Shown here: piece by piece, positions 12,290 to 25,316 of the stretch
Numbering within the stretch: position 1 is the stretch's first letter
Layout: each line of letters begins with the position of its first letter
Assembly (NCBI GenBank): GCA_021234155.1
Contig: JAJEKV010000097.1
Span: forward strand, 3,538,074-3,602,073
Length of the DNA: 64,000 bases
From: Isoetes taiwanensis
Lineage: Eukaryota; Streptophyta; Lycopodiopsida; Isoetales; Isoetaceae
Reading direction: 5' to 3'
The notes under the pieces: generated by a model
Told to the model about the DNA's origin: nothing
What the model saw: only the letters and a program-made list of their open reading frames with translations
The model's database searches: none
Made by a program: the position numbers and the translations under genes

Positions 12290-14855
12290 AGAATATTCTC
12301 TCTAGATTTTTGAGTCTTAAGATGAGTTTTTATGAATTTTGCTGCTAGGCATGGTTGTTCTTATAAGGGTCCTAAGGAGATGAAATATCTTTCAAATCCA
12401 TGATTTGGAACTATGAAAACTATTCATTTATATCATAATATAAAATATGGTCTACATGGTTTAAATATGGGCCATATGATTTAATGGTCACAATGGTTAG
12501 GATATGGAATATTGTTGCATTTGGGAAAGTCTATGCAAAATGATTTGTGGGCTTGCAAAAGTGGCTAAGATGTGGTAACTCACGAAATTCCTTTGGGTAT
12601 TTAAATTGGGATTTTCAACTTCGTTTCTTTTTTGAAAGTGTGCATGTTTGCCACATATTGTCTTTATCTTTAAGAAAAATGTACTATTTACGAACCATTT
12701 GATGCTATGCTTTTATTATGTGATCACAATATGACTTGGCTACCGGTTTGGGAACCAATTACAAAGTTATTTCGAGGTAACAAGTTTAGCTCTTATTTGA
12801 GTTCTATTTCACGAATACATGAGTTTGGTTCTCAAAAAATGTCTCCATACTTGTCACATGTGATAAATTGACGAGAGTCCATTTATACATTTATTTTGCC
12901 TTGTAATATTTGGTGCTTTAGCTAGAAACTCATCTGTGTGTTCTGGCGCCAAACGAATCTTTCTTAAGAGGAATATTGAGTAAAGGGCAAAAGCCCTTTA
13001 GGGTTTCACGGTTTAGATCCATGCTGCTAACAGAAGACCTTCTTTAGACGATTTCGGCTATCTGCAGGTCACTTTGTATACTGGAGGCTTGTAATAGCAG
13101 ATCTTTCCGATTGATGCTGGAGCCTAAGATAGCAATACAGTAAATGGTTGCTACAAATTGATGCCTTAAAGTGGATCGATGCTGTGTTAAGGCTGGTTGA
13201 AATGCTCTTGGATAGAGTCTACTAATTATCATGGCCAGTTTGCAAGTATATGGAGAATGCTCTATGAGCTATGGACGGATACATGGAATTCAAAATAGTT
13301 CATTTAAAGCAATTTCTTTGTCAAGAATCTTTGCTTTGAAACTTAAAACCTCGTGGTGGTTGTATCGGGAAGAAACCATGCAATAGCGGACATCTGAGAT
13401 CACGCAAATAGCGATTAAGAGTGTCGTTTCTTTGCTCTAGTATTTAGTTGCCCGATATCTGGTAATGTTTAATAGCATTTTTGTTGATATCTCAGAGCCG
13501 AAACAGGGCAAATGTGACCTGGGTTTATCCATTTCGAATATAAGAAGATGCTGGATATTGCTGGTGATTTTTGCCTGCATACATACAAATATCTATGCCA
13601 CAGGCTGGAAAGATCTGTGCCCAAGCATAATAGCAACCGATGCATGGTCCATTTGAAGCAAGGTCTTGTAAAGCTTGGCCAATGAAGCAAGGCTGTATGC
13701 CTATAGAAGAGATGGCCGTGGAAGCATATTGCTGGTCGAAATGGGTTGCTAGACCCATATGAATGGGAACTCATTGTGACAAATAAAAAAAACTATCTCA
13801 GAAAACAATTTCTTAGCTGTGCTTTAGCTATGGACGAAATACTAAGGTGATATTACTAGGCATCCGCTTGTTCTCTTTCGAGTGCGAAGACAGATAGGAA
13901 GAGCTTGTTTACTATGACAAAAGTTCTTGGTCGCCATTGTGCTTTTCTTTCAATAGATTTTGTGATCCAAAAGTGGTCGGGTCAGATTGTTCTTGCAAAG
14001 TGATTTTTGAATGATGCTTACTTTATGCTATTTTGGCTGGAAGACTTGTGCCGATACATAATATCAAGGACTCAAATACCAAATACATGTAATCGTGGTT
14101 TGAGTTGATGCTTTAGATTTGGTCTTTGATCTGGTGATTTTGAAATTGTTCTCAACTTTGGAAATGGCAATGGTGATATGATTCAATTGCCATGACAAAG
14201 ATGATATGATTCATGCTCATGCTAATGATTATGCAGTGGCTTTGGTGCCAAACTATTATCCTATGAGTATTACATAGGCTTGATGGCAATAAATTTATGA
14301 TGCAGGCCAGATAGACCAAGAACTCAGGCTGCCAATGGTGGAAGCTGGGTGACGTAGACATGATCATGCAATGCTAGATTGCAACTACAATACTAGGTGG
14401 ACGAACTTTCTAAAGGTACGGGTTCTCTCCTCTAATTGTCTCCATTTTGCTGTTAGAGTTGGCGTTAACGCAGAAGAGGATGGAATATGCTACATCAAGA
14501 TTCAAAGTTTACTTTACACTTCATACTTTCAAATTCAAGTTGTAAGATTTAAGTTAAGATTTAAGTTTATAGTTGTAAGATTGATTACCTTATACTTTTA
14601 AATTCAAAAATGTTATGTACAAATTGGATATGCTAATATGGAAATGATGATATGAATTATTTTACTCAAGATTTTTATTTTTGGATATATTTTTCAATAT
14701 AGTAAATTATATGGGCTAAAGTTTGTAGAGTGCCTGATGTGGCCTGGCCTAAAAAACCAGGGTGGATATTGGGATAAGTGATCTTGCCTTGAACAAGGTT
14801 CTTTTAATGTAATTGTTTACATAACTGTGACTGTAGTCTTGGCAAGAACATGTAC
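12290..14855. repeat. 2.6-kb direct repeat B, copy 2
   Basis: Second copy of 9208-11780, with the same end points in GAA tracts (12261-12289 on the left, 14856-14953 on the right). It has a short deletion relative to copy 1 near 12786 and scattered small differences. Confidence 0.92.
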
Positions 14856-14953
14856 GAAGAAGAAGAAGAAGAAGAAGAAGAAGAAGAAGAAGAAGAAGAA
14901 GAAGAAGAAGAAGAAGAAGAAGAAGAAGAAGAAGAAGAAGAAGAAGAAGAAGA
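14856..14953 (+). repeat. (GAA)n microsatellite shared by B and C repeats
   Basis: About 32 GAA triplets that form the boundary between repeat B copy 2 and repeat C copy 1. Confidence 0.95.
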
Positions 14954-17900
14954 GAATATTCTTCTGGAATCTTCATATCATTAGAATAATGATGGCAAGA
15001 CTATGCAAGAATGCTACATACAAGTTGAACAACTAGCCATAGTTATACATATGTTGTGATTTGACTTAAAATGCCTTCTAAAGGGGGAATAAGATATGTA
15101 CCTTTGGTTTAATGATATAGGTGACCATTTTGACTATAATTTTGGTAACATACCATTAGAGATATTTTGGACATGGCTAAGAATAAGATATGTACCTTTG
15201 GTTTAATATTGTATGTTACCATTTTGACTATACATTTGCTAAAATACCATTTGAGATATTTACATCGCTAAAAAATTAATGCTTTGAGGGATGCCATTTG
15301 GCATATGGGCAAGTTGGAAAATAACCATGTACAAGGGTTGGCAAGGTTATTATTAGTATAGGACGAAAAATTGATGATAGAAAAAGAAATATCTATACGT
15401 TACTTTTGTGAAGATATTTTCTTGGCATAGAAAAAGCGGAAGTAATGGTAACGATGGTGCAAGGAGCCGATGACATCAAATAATTTCTTGTAGTTGGAAG
15501 AATATACATTTTGGGAATCCCCTTAAGGATATTATTGTAAGCAATATTCCCTTATGATTGTTCCCTTCAAGGATTTTTCTAAGAAAATAATGTGGTATAG
15601 AAATTTTAGCCGATATTGCATTTGGGGCTTCTGGCTTTGGCGCCTAAACTGTCGCTTATGCTCTGATACTACTGACTGATCTCTGGAAGAGTATGGTTCG
15701 TGGCTTTTTAGCAGTTGGTTTATGCACAGGGTTAAGCCTCGGGCTGTAAAAAGGCAGTTCCTACCCAGCCTGGTCTGGAAATATCACAGTGGTTATGGAT
15801 AACAGAGATGGGAAATCAAGTTCTACAAATGATGACGTTTTCCTTTGAGAATAATCCTGGCATCAGGGACGTCATCAGGATCTGAAACCCTGATTCTACA
15901 TTTCTCGGAGCCATATGCATAGCCGTTGAAGGAAGTTAGCAGTTTAAGATGTCAACTGGATTAAGCATTTCGAAATGGAAGTCTCTATGCTATGGTTGAT
16001 CAGGTGCAAATTCGTGTGCCTATTTTATATTTGCATGTAGATTTCTTATGCAAAAAATAGATATTTGTTGTAGCTCTGTGCCGAAATCCATCTATTCAAA
16101 ATGTGATAGCTATAAATACCTTTTGGAGGTTGTTTATGGCACTGCCAAATCGATTCTGCCTTATACAGATTCAGTCTTAAAAGGTTGCCTCATACTTGTC
16201 AGATGACCATGGCGTCATATTCTTGTATGGTAAATTACTTCGTACAGCCAAAATAGGTTCAGGATATACAGATCCGACATCTTTGGATGTATAGAAACAG
16301 AGAGAGCTTATGGACATGCAAAGTAATCTGGTATAAAACTAGAAATACAAAGTAAAATCTTGCTTGATTATGCTTTATTGCACATAACTAGTAATGCAAG
16401 GTTTGATTTGGCTTCAGATTTGTGAATATGGCGCATAAAATGATTCTAATCTGTGAATAATGTGGCTGTTCAACTTTGATTTAATCTTTGTTTTTTCCTT
16501 TGCATTCAAAGTCGATGTAAACTTTAGTGATTCCATGTGATATTTCAGATATAAAGGCATATGAGCTTGATTCTGTGATGCTACCCATGGATTGGAAATA
16601 TAAAACTTGCAAATAAGTATCAAGCAAATGCATTTTGCTGTAACACGGTTTTCTGCCTTATACTACAGATAAGATTGAAGGCAAATACATACACAAGCGC
16701 CTTTCTATGGTGATTTAAGACATGATTGGATGCTATTGAGACGACATGATGCAAAAAGCTCCAATATGGTCAACCAGCACATGGAGGATGCATTCTCAGG
16801 TTTGAAGTTTTTTTTGAAAATATATGGAGATGTAAGTCCGGCATGGATTGCTGTACAGACTTAACTTGTGTTTCAGTAATTTCGATGGATTCATGTTTCC
16901 ATAAAACTCATTATACTAGCATAGGTGCTTAAAGAAGTCTAGAAAAAAGTATTTGAGCTTTGCATATGGTATAGGATGACATTTTCAGATTTACATCTTG
17001 AAACAACGCGTAACTTGTGCTTTACTAATTTCTATAGATTCATGTTTCCGTAAAATTCATTATACTAGCATAGGTGCTTAAAGAAGTCCTATAAAAAGTA
17101 TTTGAGCTTTGCTTATGGAATAGAATGAAATTTTCAGATTTACATCTTGAAACAATGTTGTAATTATGAAATGCATTTGGAATTGCATAAATTTAGGCTT
17201 GATTGTAGATGTTAAATGAAGAATTTTTGGACTATGGTTCTACTTATTTGTTGGAAACCGGGACTTTTTATGAGAACTACATAAATAGAAAAATGATTTT
17301 GACACAGGTGATTTGGATTTTATTGGAGCTATGGTATAAAACTGATTATGATATGAACATGTATCTATGACATAAAATTGATTATGATAACTTATACTTG
17401 ATGCTCTAAAACATGATTCCATTATTCTTTCTTGCTAACGTCACCTCAGGGCAAAAGGATACAATTGGTGATCAGTGATAAACTGAGAGACCCAATGTAC
17501 CTTTTGGCCCTTGCACATTTACCGTTTTCACGCTAATTGTGTATTGATTGGCTGCAGGTACGGGTTCTCTCCTCCAATTGTCTCTATTTTGTCTGCTAGG
17601 TGTCGCGTACTTGAAGGAAGATGGAATATCTGGATATGCAACTCCTGGACGTGTTAATGCACTTGGAGTCTCTTCTGCAGCTTTGCAGGGTTGACATTAT
17701 CTGATCCATTATTGGATGGCATGAAGTTGGTGAGATCTATCTGATTCTAAGATAAAAGCTACATATAAATTTGATTCTTATGACTATGAAAAACATGTAT
17801 AATGAAAGTTAGCAATACTACTAAAAAATCTGAATTTGCATTTATAGTTGAATAATTTTGACTTTATATGTACATTCTGATATGTTGACGATAAAATTTT

Positions 17901-18173
17901 AGAATTATGGAAATATGAAATTATAGAAATGTAAACCTTATTTTTTTACAAAATATAGAAATGTCATGGAACTATGCATGTAGATTGATGGTACGATAGA
18001 ATTTAGAACTATATTGATTATGAATATTTTCTAAAGATGACTCTTGTGTAGTTGTGGCCTGGGTAACGCCAGGGTGGATATGTCTGTCTGTCTATCATTT
18101 TCACCTTGAACCAAATTCATATATGTGAACTTGTTTTTCATATTATGAAAAGTAATCCTGGTGAAGATATGTC
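14954..18173. repeat. 3.2-kb direct repeat C, copy 1
   Basis: Nearly identical to 18770-21987. It contains a tandem pair of about 105 bp (15085-15275, phrase AAGATATGTACCTTTGG), a tandem pair of about 150 bp (16860-17160, phrase CATTATACTAGCATAGGTGC), a full module M (17430-17600) and a T block (18052-18173). A primer-site-like string on the minus strand (near 15655-15675, AGTATCAGAGC) suggests retroelement ancestry. No gene is recognised. Confidence 0.92.
17430..17600 (+). other. Structured module M, unit 6 (in repeat C1)
   Basis: GAGAGACCC (17485-17493) pairs with GGGTTCTCTC (17562-17571), and GTACCT with AGGTAC (17556-17561). In addition CAGGGCAAAAGGATAC (17447-17462) can pair with GTACCTTTTGGCCCTTG (17497-17513). 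The GTACCT strand therefore has two mutually exclusive partners. Confidence 0.6.
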
Positions 18174-18174
18174 G

Positions 18175-18725
18175 AAGAAGAAACTGTGATTTCCACTTGT
18201 TAGAGATATCTGGCAAACACAACTGCACACTAGGACTTTGGCCCATTGTGCCATGTCCCAATTACTGGGTCCATTGAACCCAACATATAGGGATGGGGGT
18301 TTTCCTGACGGAATCATCTGGCAAACCGGCAAACGGAACTCTTGCACAAACCAGGTTAGTAGATATTTTATTACGTTCAGTTAACAATTGAGGTTTTGAT
18401 ATTAGTTGTTATGGTAGATGCATAACATGGTACTTAGGGCCCACTTTGCCCCATGTACCTCACAATTATGAAATCCTGAGTACATTTCAGGTCTTGAACT
18501 AGTCCACTGTGCTAGTTCTTGAATTATCTGCTACAGCGGATATGGTATTTGGTCCATTGCACCTTATACTACTTAGATGTATACAATACAATAACTTGAC
18601 TAATGTAATGATTCTATTAATCGTTTTTCTTCTGGTGTAAGGAAGTAGGACCCCTCTTTTTATAGGGGGGGTCCTACTCTCCTTATAAAAAAAGGTATCC
18701 TACATCCTGAGGGAGGGATTGTGGG
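18175..18725 (+). repeat. Block D between the two C copies
   Basis: Begins GAAGAAACTGTGATTTCCACTTG and ends with the hairpin at 18639-18684 and GGGATTGTGGGA before GAA. It is homologous to 11781-12261, including the stretch CTTGAACTAGTCCA...GCGGATATGG. Confidence 0.65.
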
Positions 18726-18769
18726 AGAAGAAGAAGAAGAAGAAGAAGAAGAAGAAGAAGAAGAAGAAG

Positions 18770-21700
18770 AGAATATTCTTCTGGAATCTTCATATCATTA
18801 GAATAATGATGGCAAGACTATGCAAGAATGCTACATACAAGTTGAACAACTAGCCATAGTTATACATATGTTGTGATTTGACTTAAAATGCCTTCTAAAG
18901 GGGGAATAAGATATGTACCTTTGGTTTAATGATATAGGTGACCATTTTGACTATAATTTTGGTAACATACCATTAGAGATATTTTGGACATGGCTAAGAA
19001 TAAGATATGTACCTTTGGTTTAATATTGTATGTTACCATTTTGACTATACATTTGCTAAAATACCATTTGAGATATTTACATCGCTAAAAAATTAATGCT
19101 TTGAGGGATGCCATTTGGCATATGGGCAAGTTGGAAAATAACCATGTACAAGGGTTGGCAAGGTTATTATTAGTATAGGACGAAAAATTGATGATAGAAA
19201 AAGAAATATCTATACGTTACTTTTGTGAAGATATTTTCTTGGCATAGAAAAAGCGGAAGTAATGGTAACGATGGTGCAAGGAGCCGATGACATCAAATAA
19301 TTTCTTGTAGTTGGAAGAATATACATTTTGGGAATCCCCTTAAGGATATTATTGTAAGCAATATTCCCTTATGATTGTTCCCTTCAAGGATTTTTCTAAG
19401 AAAATAATGTGGTATAGAAATTTTAGCCGATATTGCATTTGGGGCTTCTGGCTTTGGCGCCTTAAACCGCCGCTTATGCTCGATACTACTTGACTGATCT
19501 CTGGAAGAGTATGGTTCGTGGCTTTTTAGCAGTTGGTTTATGCACAGGGTTAAGCCTCGGGCTGTAAAAAGGCAGTTCCTACCCAGCCTGGTCTGGAAAT
19601 ATCACAGTGGTTATGGATAACAGAGATGGGAAATCAAGTTCTACAAATGATGACGTTTTCCTTTGAGAATAATCCTGGCATCAGGGACGTCATCAGGATC
19701 TGAAACCCTGATTCTACATTTCTCGGAGCCATATGCATAGCCGTTGAAGGAAGTTAGCAGTTTAAGATGTCAACTGGATTAAGCATTTCGAAATGGAAGT
19801 CTCTATGCTATGGTTGATCAGGTGCAAATTCGTGTGCCTATTTTATATTTGCATGTAGATTTCTTATGCAAAAAATAGATATTTGTTGTAGCTCGTGCCG
19901 AAAATCCATCTATTCAAAATGTGATAGCTATAAATACCTTTTGGAGGTTGTTTATGGCACTGCCAAATCGATTCTGCCTTATACAGATTCAGTCTTAAAA
20001 GGTTGCCTCATACTTGTCAGATGACCATGGCGTCATATTCTTGTATGGTAAATTACTTCGTACAGCCAAAATAGGTTCAGGATATACAGATCCGACATCT
20101 TTGGATGTATAGAAACAGAGAGAGCTTATGGACATGCAAAGTAATCTGGTATAAAACTAGAAATACAAAGTAAAATCTTGCTTGATTATGCTTTATTGCA
20201 CATAACTAGTAATGCAAGGTTTGATTTGGCTTCAGATTTGTGAATATGGCGCATAAAATGATTCTAATCTGTGAATAATGTGGCTGTTCAACTTTGATTT
20301 AATCTTTGTTTTTTCCTTTGCATTCAAAGTCGATGTAAACTTTAGTGATTCCATGTGATATTTCAGATATAAAGGCATATGAGCTTGATTCTGTGATGCT
20401 ACCCATGGATTGGAAATATAAAACTTGCAAATAAGTATCAAGCAAATGCATTTTGCTGTAACACGGTTTTCTGCCTTATACTACAGATAAGATTGAAGGC
20501 AAATACATACACAAGCGCCTTTCTATGGTGATTTAAGACATGATTGGATGCTATTGAGACGACATGATGCAAAAAGCTCCAATATGGTCAACCAGCACAT
20601 GGAGGATGCATTCTCAGGTTTGAAGTTTTTTTTGAAAATATATGGAGATGTAAGTCCGGCATGGATTGCTGTACTTAACTTGTGTTTCAGTAATTTCGAT
20701 GGATTCATGTTTCCATAAAACTCATTATACTAGCATAGGTGCTTAAAGAAGTCTAGAAAAAAGTATTTGAGCTTTGCATATGGTATAGGATGACATTTTC
20801 AGATTTACATCTTGAAACAACGCGTAACTTGTGCTTTACTAATTTCTATAGATTCATGTTTCCGTAAAATTCATTATACTAGCATAGGTGCTTAAAGAAG
20901 TCCTATAAAAAGTATTTGAGCTTTGCTTATGGAATAGAATGAAATTTTCAGATTTACATCTTGAAACAATGTTGTAATTATGAAATGCATTTGGAATTGC
21001 ATAAATTTAGGCTTGATTGTAGATGTTAAATGAAGAATTTTTGGACTATGGTTCTACTTATTTGTTGGAAACCGGGACTTTTTATGAGAACTACATAAAT
21101 AGAAAAATGATTTTGACACAGGTGATTTGGATTTTATTGGAGCTATGGTATAAAACTGATTATGATATGAACATGTATCTATGACATAAAATTGATTATG
21201 ATAACTTATACTTGATGCTCTAAAACATGATTCCATTATTCTTTCTTGCTAACGTCACCTCAGGGCAAAAGGATACAATTGGTGATCAGTGATAAACTGA
21301 GAGACCCAATGTACCTTTTGGCCCTTGCACATTTACCGTTTTCACGCTAATTGTGTATTGATTGGCTGCAGGTACGGGTTCTCTCCTCCAATTGTCTCTA
21401 TTTTGTCTGCTAGGTGTCGCGTACTTGAAGGAAGATGGAATATCTGGATATGCAACTCCTGGACGTGTTAATGCACTTGGAGTCTCTTCTGCAGCTTTGC
21501 AGGGTTGACATTATCTGATCCATTATTGGATGGCATGAAGTTGGTGAGATCTATCTGATTCTAAGATAAAAGCTACATATAAATTTGATTCTTATGACTA
21601 TGAAAAACATGTATAATGAAAGTTAGCAATACTACTAAAAAATCTGAATTTGCATTTATAGTTGAATAATTTTGACTTTATATGTACATTCTGATATGTT

Positions 21701-21987
21701 GACGATAAAATTTTAGAATTATGGAAATATGAAATTATAGAAATGTAAACCTTATTTTTTTACAAAATATAGAAATGTCATGGAACTATGCATGTAGATT
21801 GATGGTACGATAGAATTTAGAACTATATTGATTATGAATATTTTCTAAAGATGACTCTTGTGTAGTTGTGGCCTGGGTAACGCCAGGGTGGATATGTCTG
21901 TCTGTCTATCATTTTCACCTTGAACCAAATTCATATATGTGAACTTGTTTTTCATATTATGAAAAGTAATCCTGGTGAAGATATGTC
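18770..21987. repeat. 3.2-kb direct repeat C, copy 2
   Basis: Second copy of 14954-18173, again bounded by GAA tracts (18725-18769 and 21987-22019). It includes module M (21255-21420) and T (21866-21987). Confidence 0.92.
21255..21420 (+). other. Structured module M, unit 7 (in repeat C2)
   Basis: Same sequence as unit 6. GAGAGACCC (21299-21307) pairs with GGGTTCTCTC (21376-21385), and GTACCT with AGGTAC (21370-21375). Confidence 0.6.
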
Positions 21988-22189
21988 GAAGAAGAAGAAG
22001 AAGAAGAAGAAGAAGAAGAGATTTTAGCATGAAGCAGCTTGATACAAAGAACCCCTTTTAGTTTCCACGGAACACATACAATCAGAGTTTGAAGAATTGT
22101 ATTGAGCAAGCATATCTGGTTTTCACACCGATTTGCAGATCTGTTTCTTCAAATTATGTCCACTATTCATCTCTGTCGTCAATTAATAT

Positions 22190-22325
22190 GGGAAGGAAGG
22201 AAGGAAGGAAGGTTCTTTTATCGTCCGCGGAGGCCAATCGGCCTATGGGACCCAAATTACACGGGTGCAGCAAGCCCATTGCTACCCGGATTAAAAAACC
22301 CCCTTACGAGGGAAAAACCGTTGCA
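22190..22325 (-). mobile_element. Very short LINE 3' tail with (TTCC)n end
   Basis: On the minus strand this is a LINE 3' end: a GGTTTTTCCCTCG-like start, the GGGTTTTTTAATCCGGGTAG phrase, then a conserved block ending in GATAAAAG and a short (CCTT)n run (plus strand GGAA x5, 22191-22211). The same tail occurs at 29287-29440 and 52632-52765, so this is a heavily 5'-truncated copy of that family. Confidence 0.7.
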
Positions 22326-22402
22326 AGTAGATATGCTAGATGTTTCTTGTAAGATATGCTAGATGTTTCTTGTAAGATATGCTAGATGTCTCCTGTAAGA
22401 TA
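22326..22402 (+). repeat. Tandem repeat, 23 bp x 3
   Basis: Three copies of a unit reading AGATATGCTAGATGTTTCTTG, the last one slightly diverged. They lie directly beside the LINE tail. Confidence 0.85.
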
Positions 22403-25310
22403 TAGATTGATTTTGGATCAGGAATTAATACAACATTACCGAATGATCTATGCTGCCATCGAAAGGAAATTCAACGCTCTTTTACCTGGCCCGACAATTT
22501 TATCTATCAGATTGTCATGAAGAGAATGCAACTTTGTTTTGCAACAAACAGAACGAAAAACCGAAAGAACAGACAAAATATTCATATATTTGTTTATGCA
22601 AATGGAACGGTTGCTTACTGATACAAAGTATAAAAAGTTCAAATGGCTTCTCGATCCTACAACAGGTTAATCATCAGTAATAAAAAATCATGAACCAAAT
22701 CCTATAATTGATTATCGCTTTTTGTGCTTTCAATACTCTATGAGAAAATCCGAGTACGCACCTTTGAAAATTTAACTCAGAGCAGGAATGTTAAAGAAAT
22801 AAGGGATATGCAAAACAAAATATAAGAACCCCGCTTGCTTGCTCCCCAAATCTCAGAAGAAGCTAACCCTAATTAATGGAGCAACTTGTGGCTGCAAGAC
22901 CAAAACATGATTTTTTGCAACGGGATCCAAAATAGGTTTTTTTTTTCATGTAAATAGAAAAGCCATTGCAGCCATACAAATTGCCGCTCTTGCAGCTGCT
23001 GCAAATTATGAACACTACATAATTCCCTTATTCGGCGCACTCTCATCTACAAAACTAAAACTGGCTTCAACTTTGAATCGAGAAAAGCAATATGTAGCAC
23101 AATAACATGGGTTTTTTTTGTATTTTTGTACGTTTTTGTCTATGGTTTTTATATGATTTGATGGCCGTATTGTATAAGACGTACTAATCAATACATCTAG
23201 AGTGCGCACTGTGTTGTCATATTTGAATTGCATGTTATCTATGGTTTTGCAATGGTTTTTGCATTGAATATTTTTCCCTTATATAAACAAAGAAGGCATG
23301 CAAGGATCTAGGACCTTGATTCTAGGGTTTGTAGGCTACGTTTCTGCGTTTATTCTAGGGTTTCAGGATGGGTGCCATTTGTGAACAGAGAAGGCCAGAC
23401 TCAAGGAGGTAAGACTTTTCATTTTTTTACAGGGAGTCTATGGAGCAGCTGTGACGTGATGCTATCAATTTCTTTTGATATGTGAATCAGGCTCTCTAAG
23501 AGCTTTCCAGATTTATGTGTAGCACAACAAGGTAGGTTCTTCTATCAGATCTTTCCTGTCTTTTATGTGGTGTGAAACAGTTCTGTTATCTTTTATGTGG
23601 TGTGATTATATAGAAGCTAACATGGCGAGCAGGGCAGAAAGACAGTTGTTGGCAGGCCAACTTAGGGTTTTGAAACTTAGGGTTTTCATTACGAAGGCAC
23701 AAACGACCTCTCAAAACTGGTTTTGCTCTGGGGCAGTCTACTCGGGTCATTCTCCCATGTTGTTCTATGCCCTTCCTAGATGGTACTCTAACGCGATATC
23801 ATATGCTATAAATCTTGTTTTGATTGGTTGTTTTTCAAGACGACAGACCTTGTTTTTCCAGTTCCATCTACAGAAGCTGGTTTTGAATAGGGTTTTGGTT
23901 GCTTTATCCAAATGTATTATGTTGCTCGTGACTAAGGATGGATTTCCCACATTACAGTGCTACAACCATTAGGGATTGCCCAACTTTGCTATAAAACTAT
24001 TGTGAGATTGCCATAATATGGTTTTTCCAGAGAAGAATTTGCAATCTTGGCAGCTTGGGATGATTTTAAATCATACCTTGTTATGATTGCTATTTCTTTT
24101 GTATTGATGCTCCCTCTTTGTGGAATTGAATTTGTTTTACATATGCCATATGCTTATGAATGCTTGCCATGGCAAAACAGGCTTGCATTGATACCAACAC
24201 ATGTTACCATATGCACTAGCATATGCATGACAATGTGCAGTTTACAATATAATGGGGTATTTTAAACTATTTTGACAGTTGATTTTCTTGAACTAGTGGT
24301 ACTGGCTTTATATTGGGCGCCATGGCCCCCTTCAGTAGACCTTATGATGTTATTGTTGTTTTGCCCATTTTATAACAATGTATTTGCGTATATTTTGGTG
24401 GCTCTTGGTATGCAATGCGAGGAAGTGCCAGTTCAAAACTTATGAATGCAAACAATTGGATATATGTGTTAAATTTACCTTGTTTGTTAAACCCTACACA
24501 AAGATGGAAGAACAGATCAAGCTTGTGATCTTCCTTTTTAGAATGTTGCAATAATGTTATAGGGAACTGGAAATATTTGGTACACATGCAAATGATTCAG
24601 ATTTGTGTATTTGGCTCAAAATGTTGATAGATTTGTGTATTTGGCTCAAGATATTGCTTAACTACTAACAATTCCAATGCAAAATCTTTCACAACTGCAA
24701 GCGTAGTAACAAAATATTTTGCTTCCAAGTTGTATCCAATGTTATGTACCCATCCACATTGTCAAACTCTAACAACTTGATTGTCTAAGAGGTTGAGAAT
24801 ACATTGCACTGAGATCAAGAAAAATTTCAAAATTTGAAATGAATAATCAAAGTCCTAACAACAAATATTCCACTTCACTGTAGCGCTATGGCTTGACCAA
24901 AGAACAAAAAATACTATGGAGCTAGAGTTCATTTGCTATCTATATCCAAGGATGCATTGCTAGCAGCAACAAAGTTTGCCATTAAACATAACTTTGACAA
25001 TATAATCAAATAAATCAAGTGTCTAGCTATTGAGATAATTTGGATGCTTTCAATATGGATCTGCATGTATCTTGCCTTTGTAATATCGTTTATATATGCA
25101 AGTTGTATAACATGAAAGCTGCTTAGTATGGAGTCAATCCATTTTCAAGCATTGTGCGTACAATTTCTGATCCTAAAACATATGTTTTAAAAGATCTTTC
25201 AAATCATACTATCCGATGTCTGGAAGTCCATTGCAGCAAAATCCAGCCTAAACCTTACCTGAAGATGATGAACTAGCAGGGCCCTTGGTCTTGCAAGATT
25301 TTCTTCTGAA
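22403..25310. other. No recognisable gene apart from the putative leader at 23.3 kb
   Basis: AT-rich sequence with short ORFs only. A partial tandem repeat (AGATTTGTGTATTTGGCTCAA x2) lies at 24597-24655. Nothing else could be supported. Confidence 0.5.
23276..23408 (+). promoter_or_regulatory. Possible TATA box, leader and first short exon
   Basis: TATATAAAC (about 23280) is followed about 90 bp later by an ATG at 23368 that opens MGAICEQRRPDSRR, ending at AAGGAG|GTAAGA, a good splice donor. The leader has two 'TCTAGGGTTT' phrases common in plant 5' leaders. I could not find the next exon, and the product is unknown. A 135-codon frame at 23565-23972 has no recognisable features. Confidence 0.25.
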
Positions 25311-25316
25311 GCAATA

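Noticed and set aside
17430-17600. Hammerhead ribozyme in module M
   Set aside because: GGTGA-hairpin-GAGA recalls the hammerhead core, but the required CUGANGA and GAAA strings are absent in all units.
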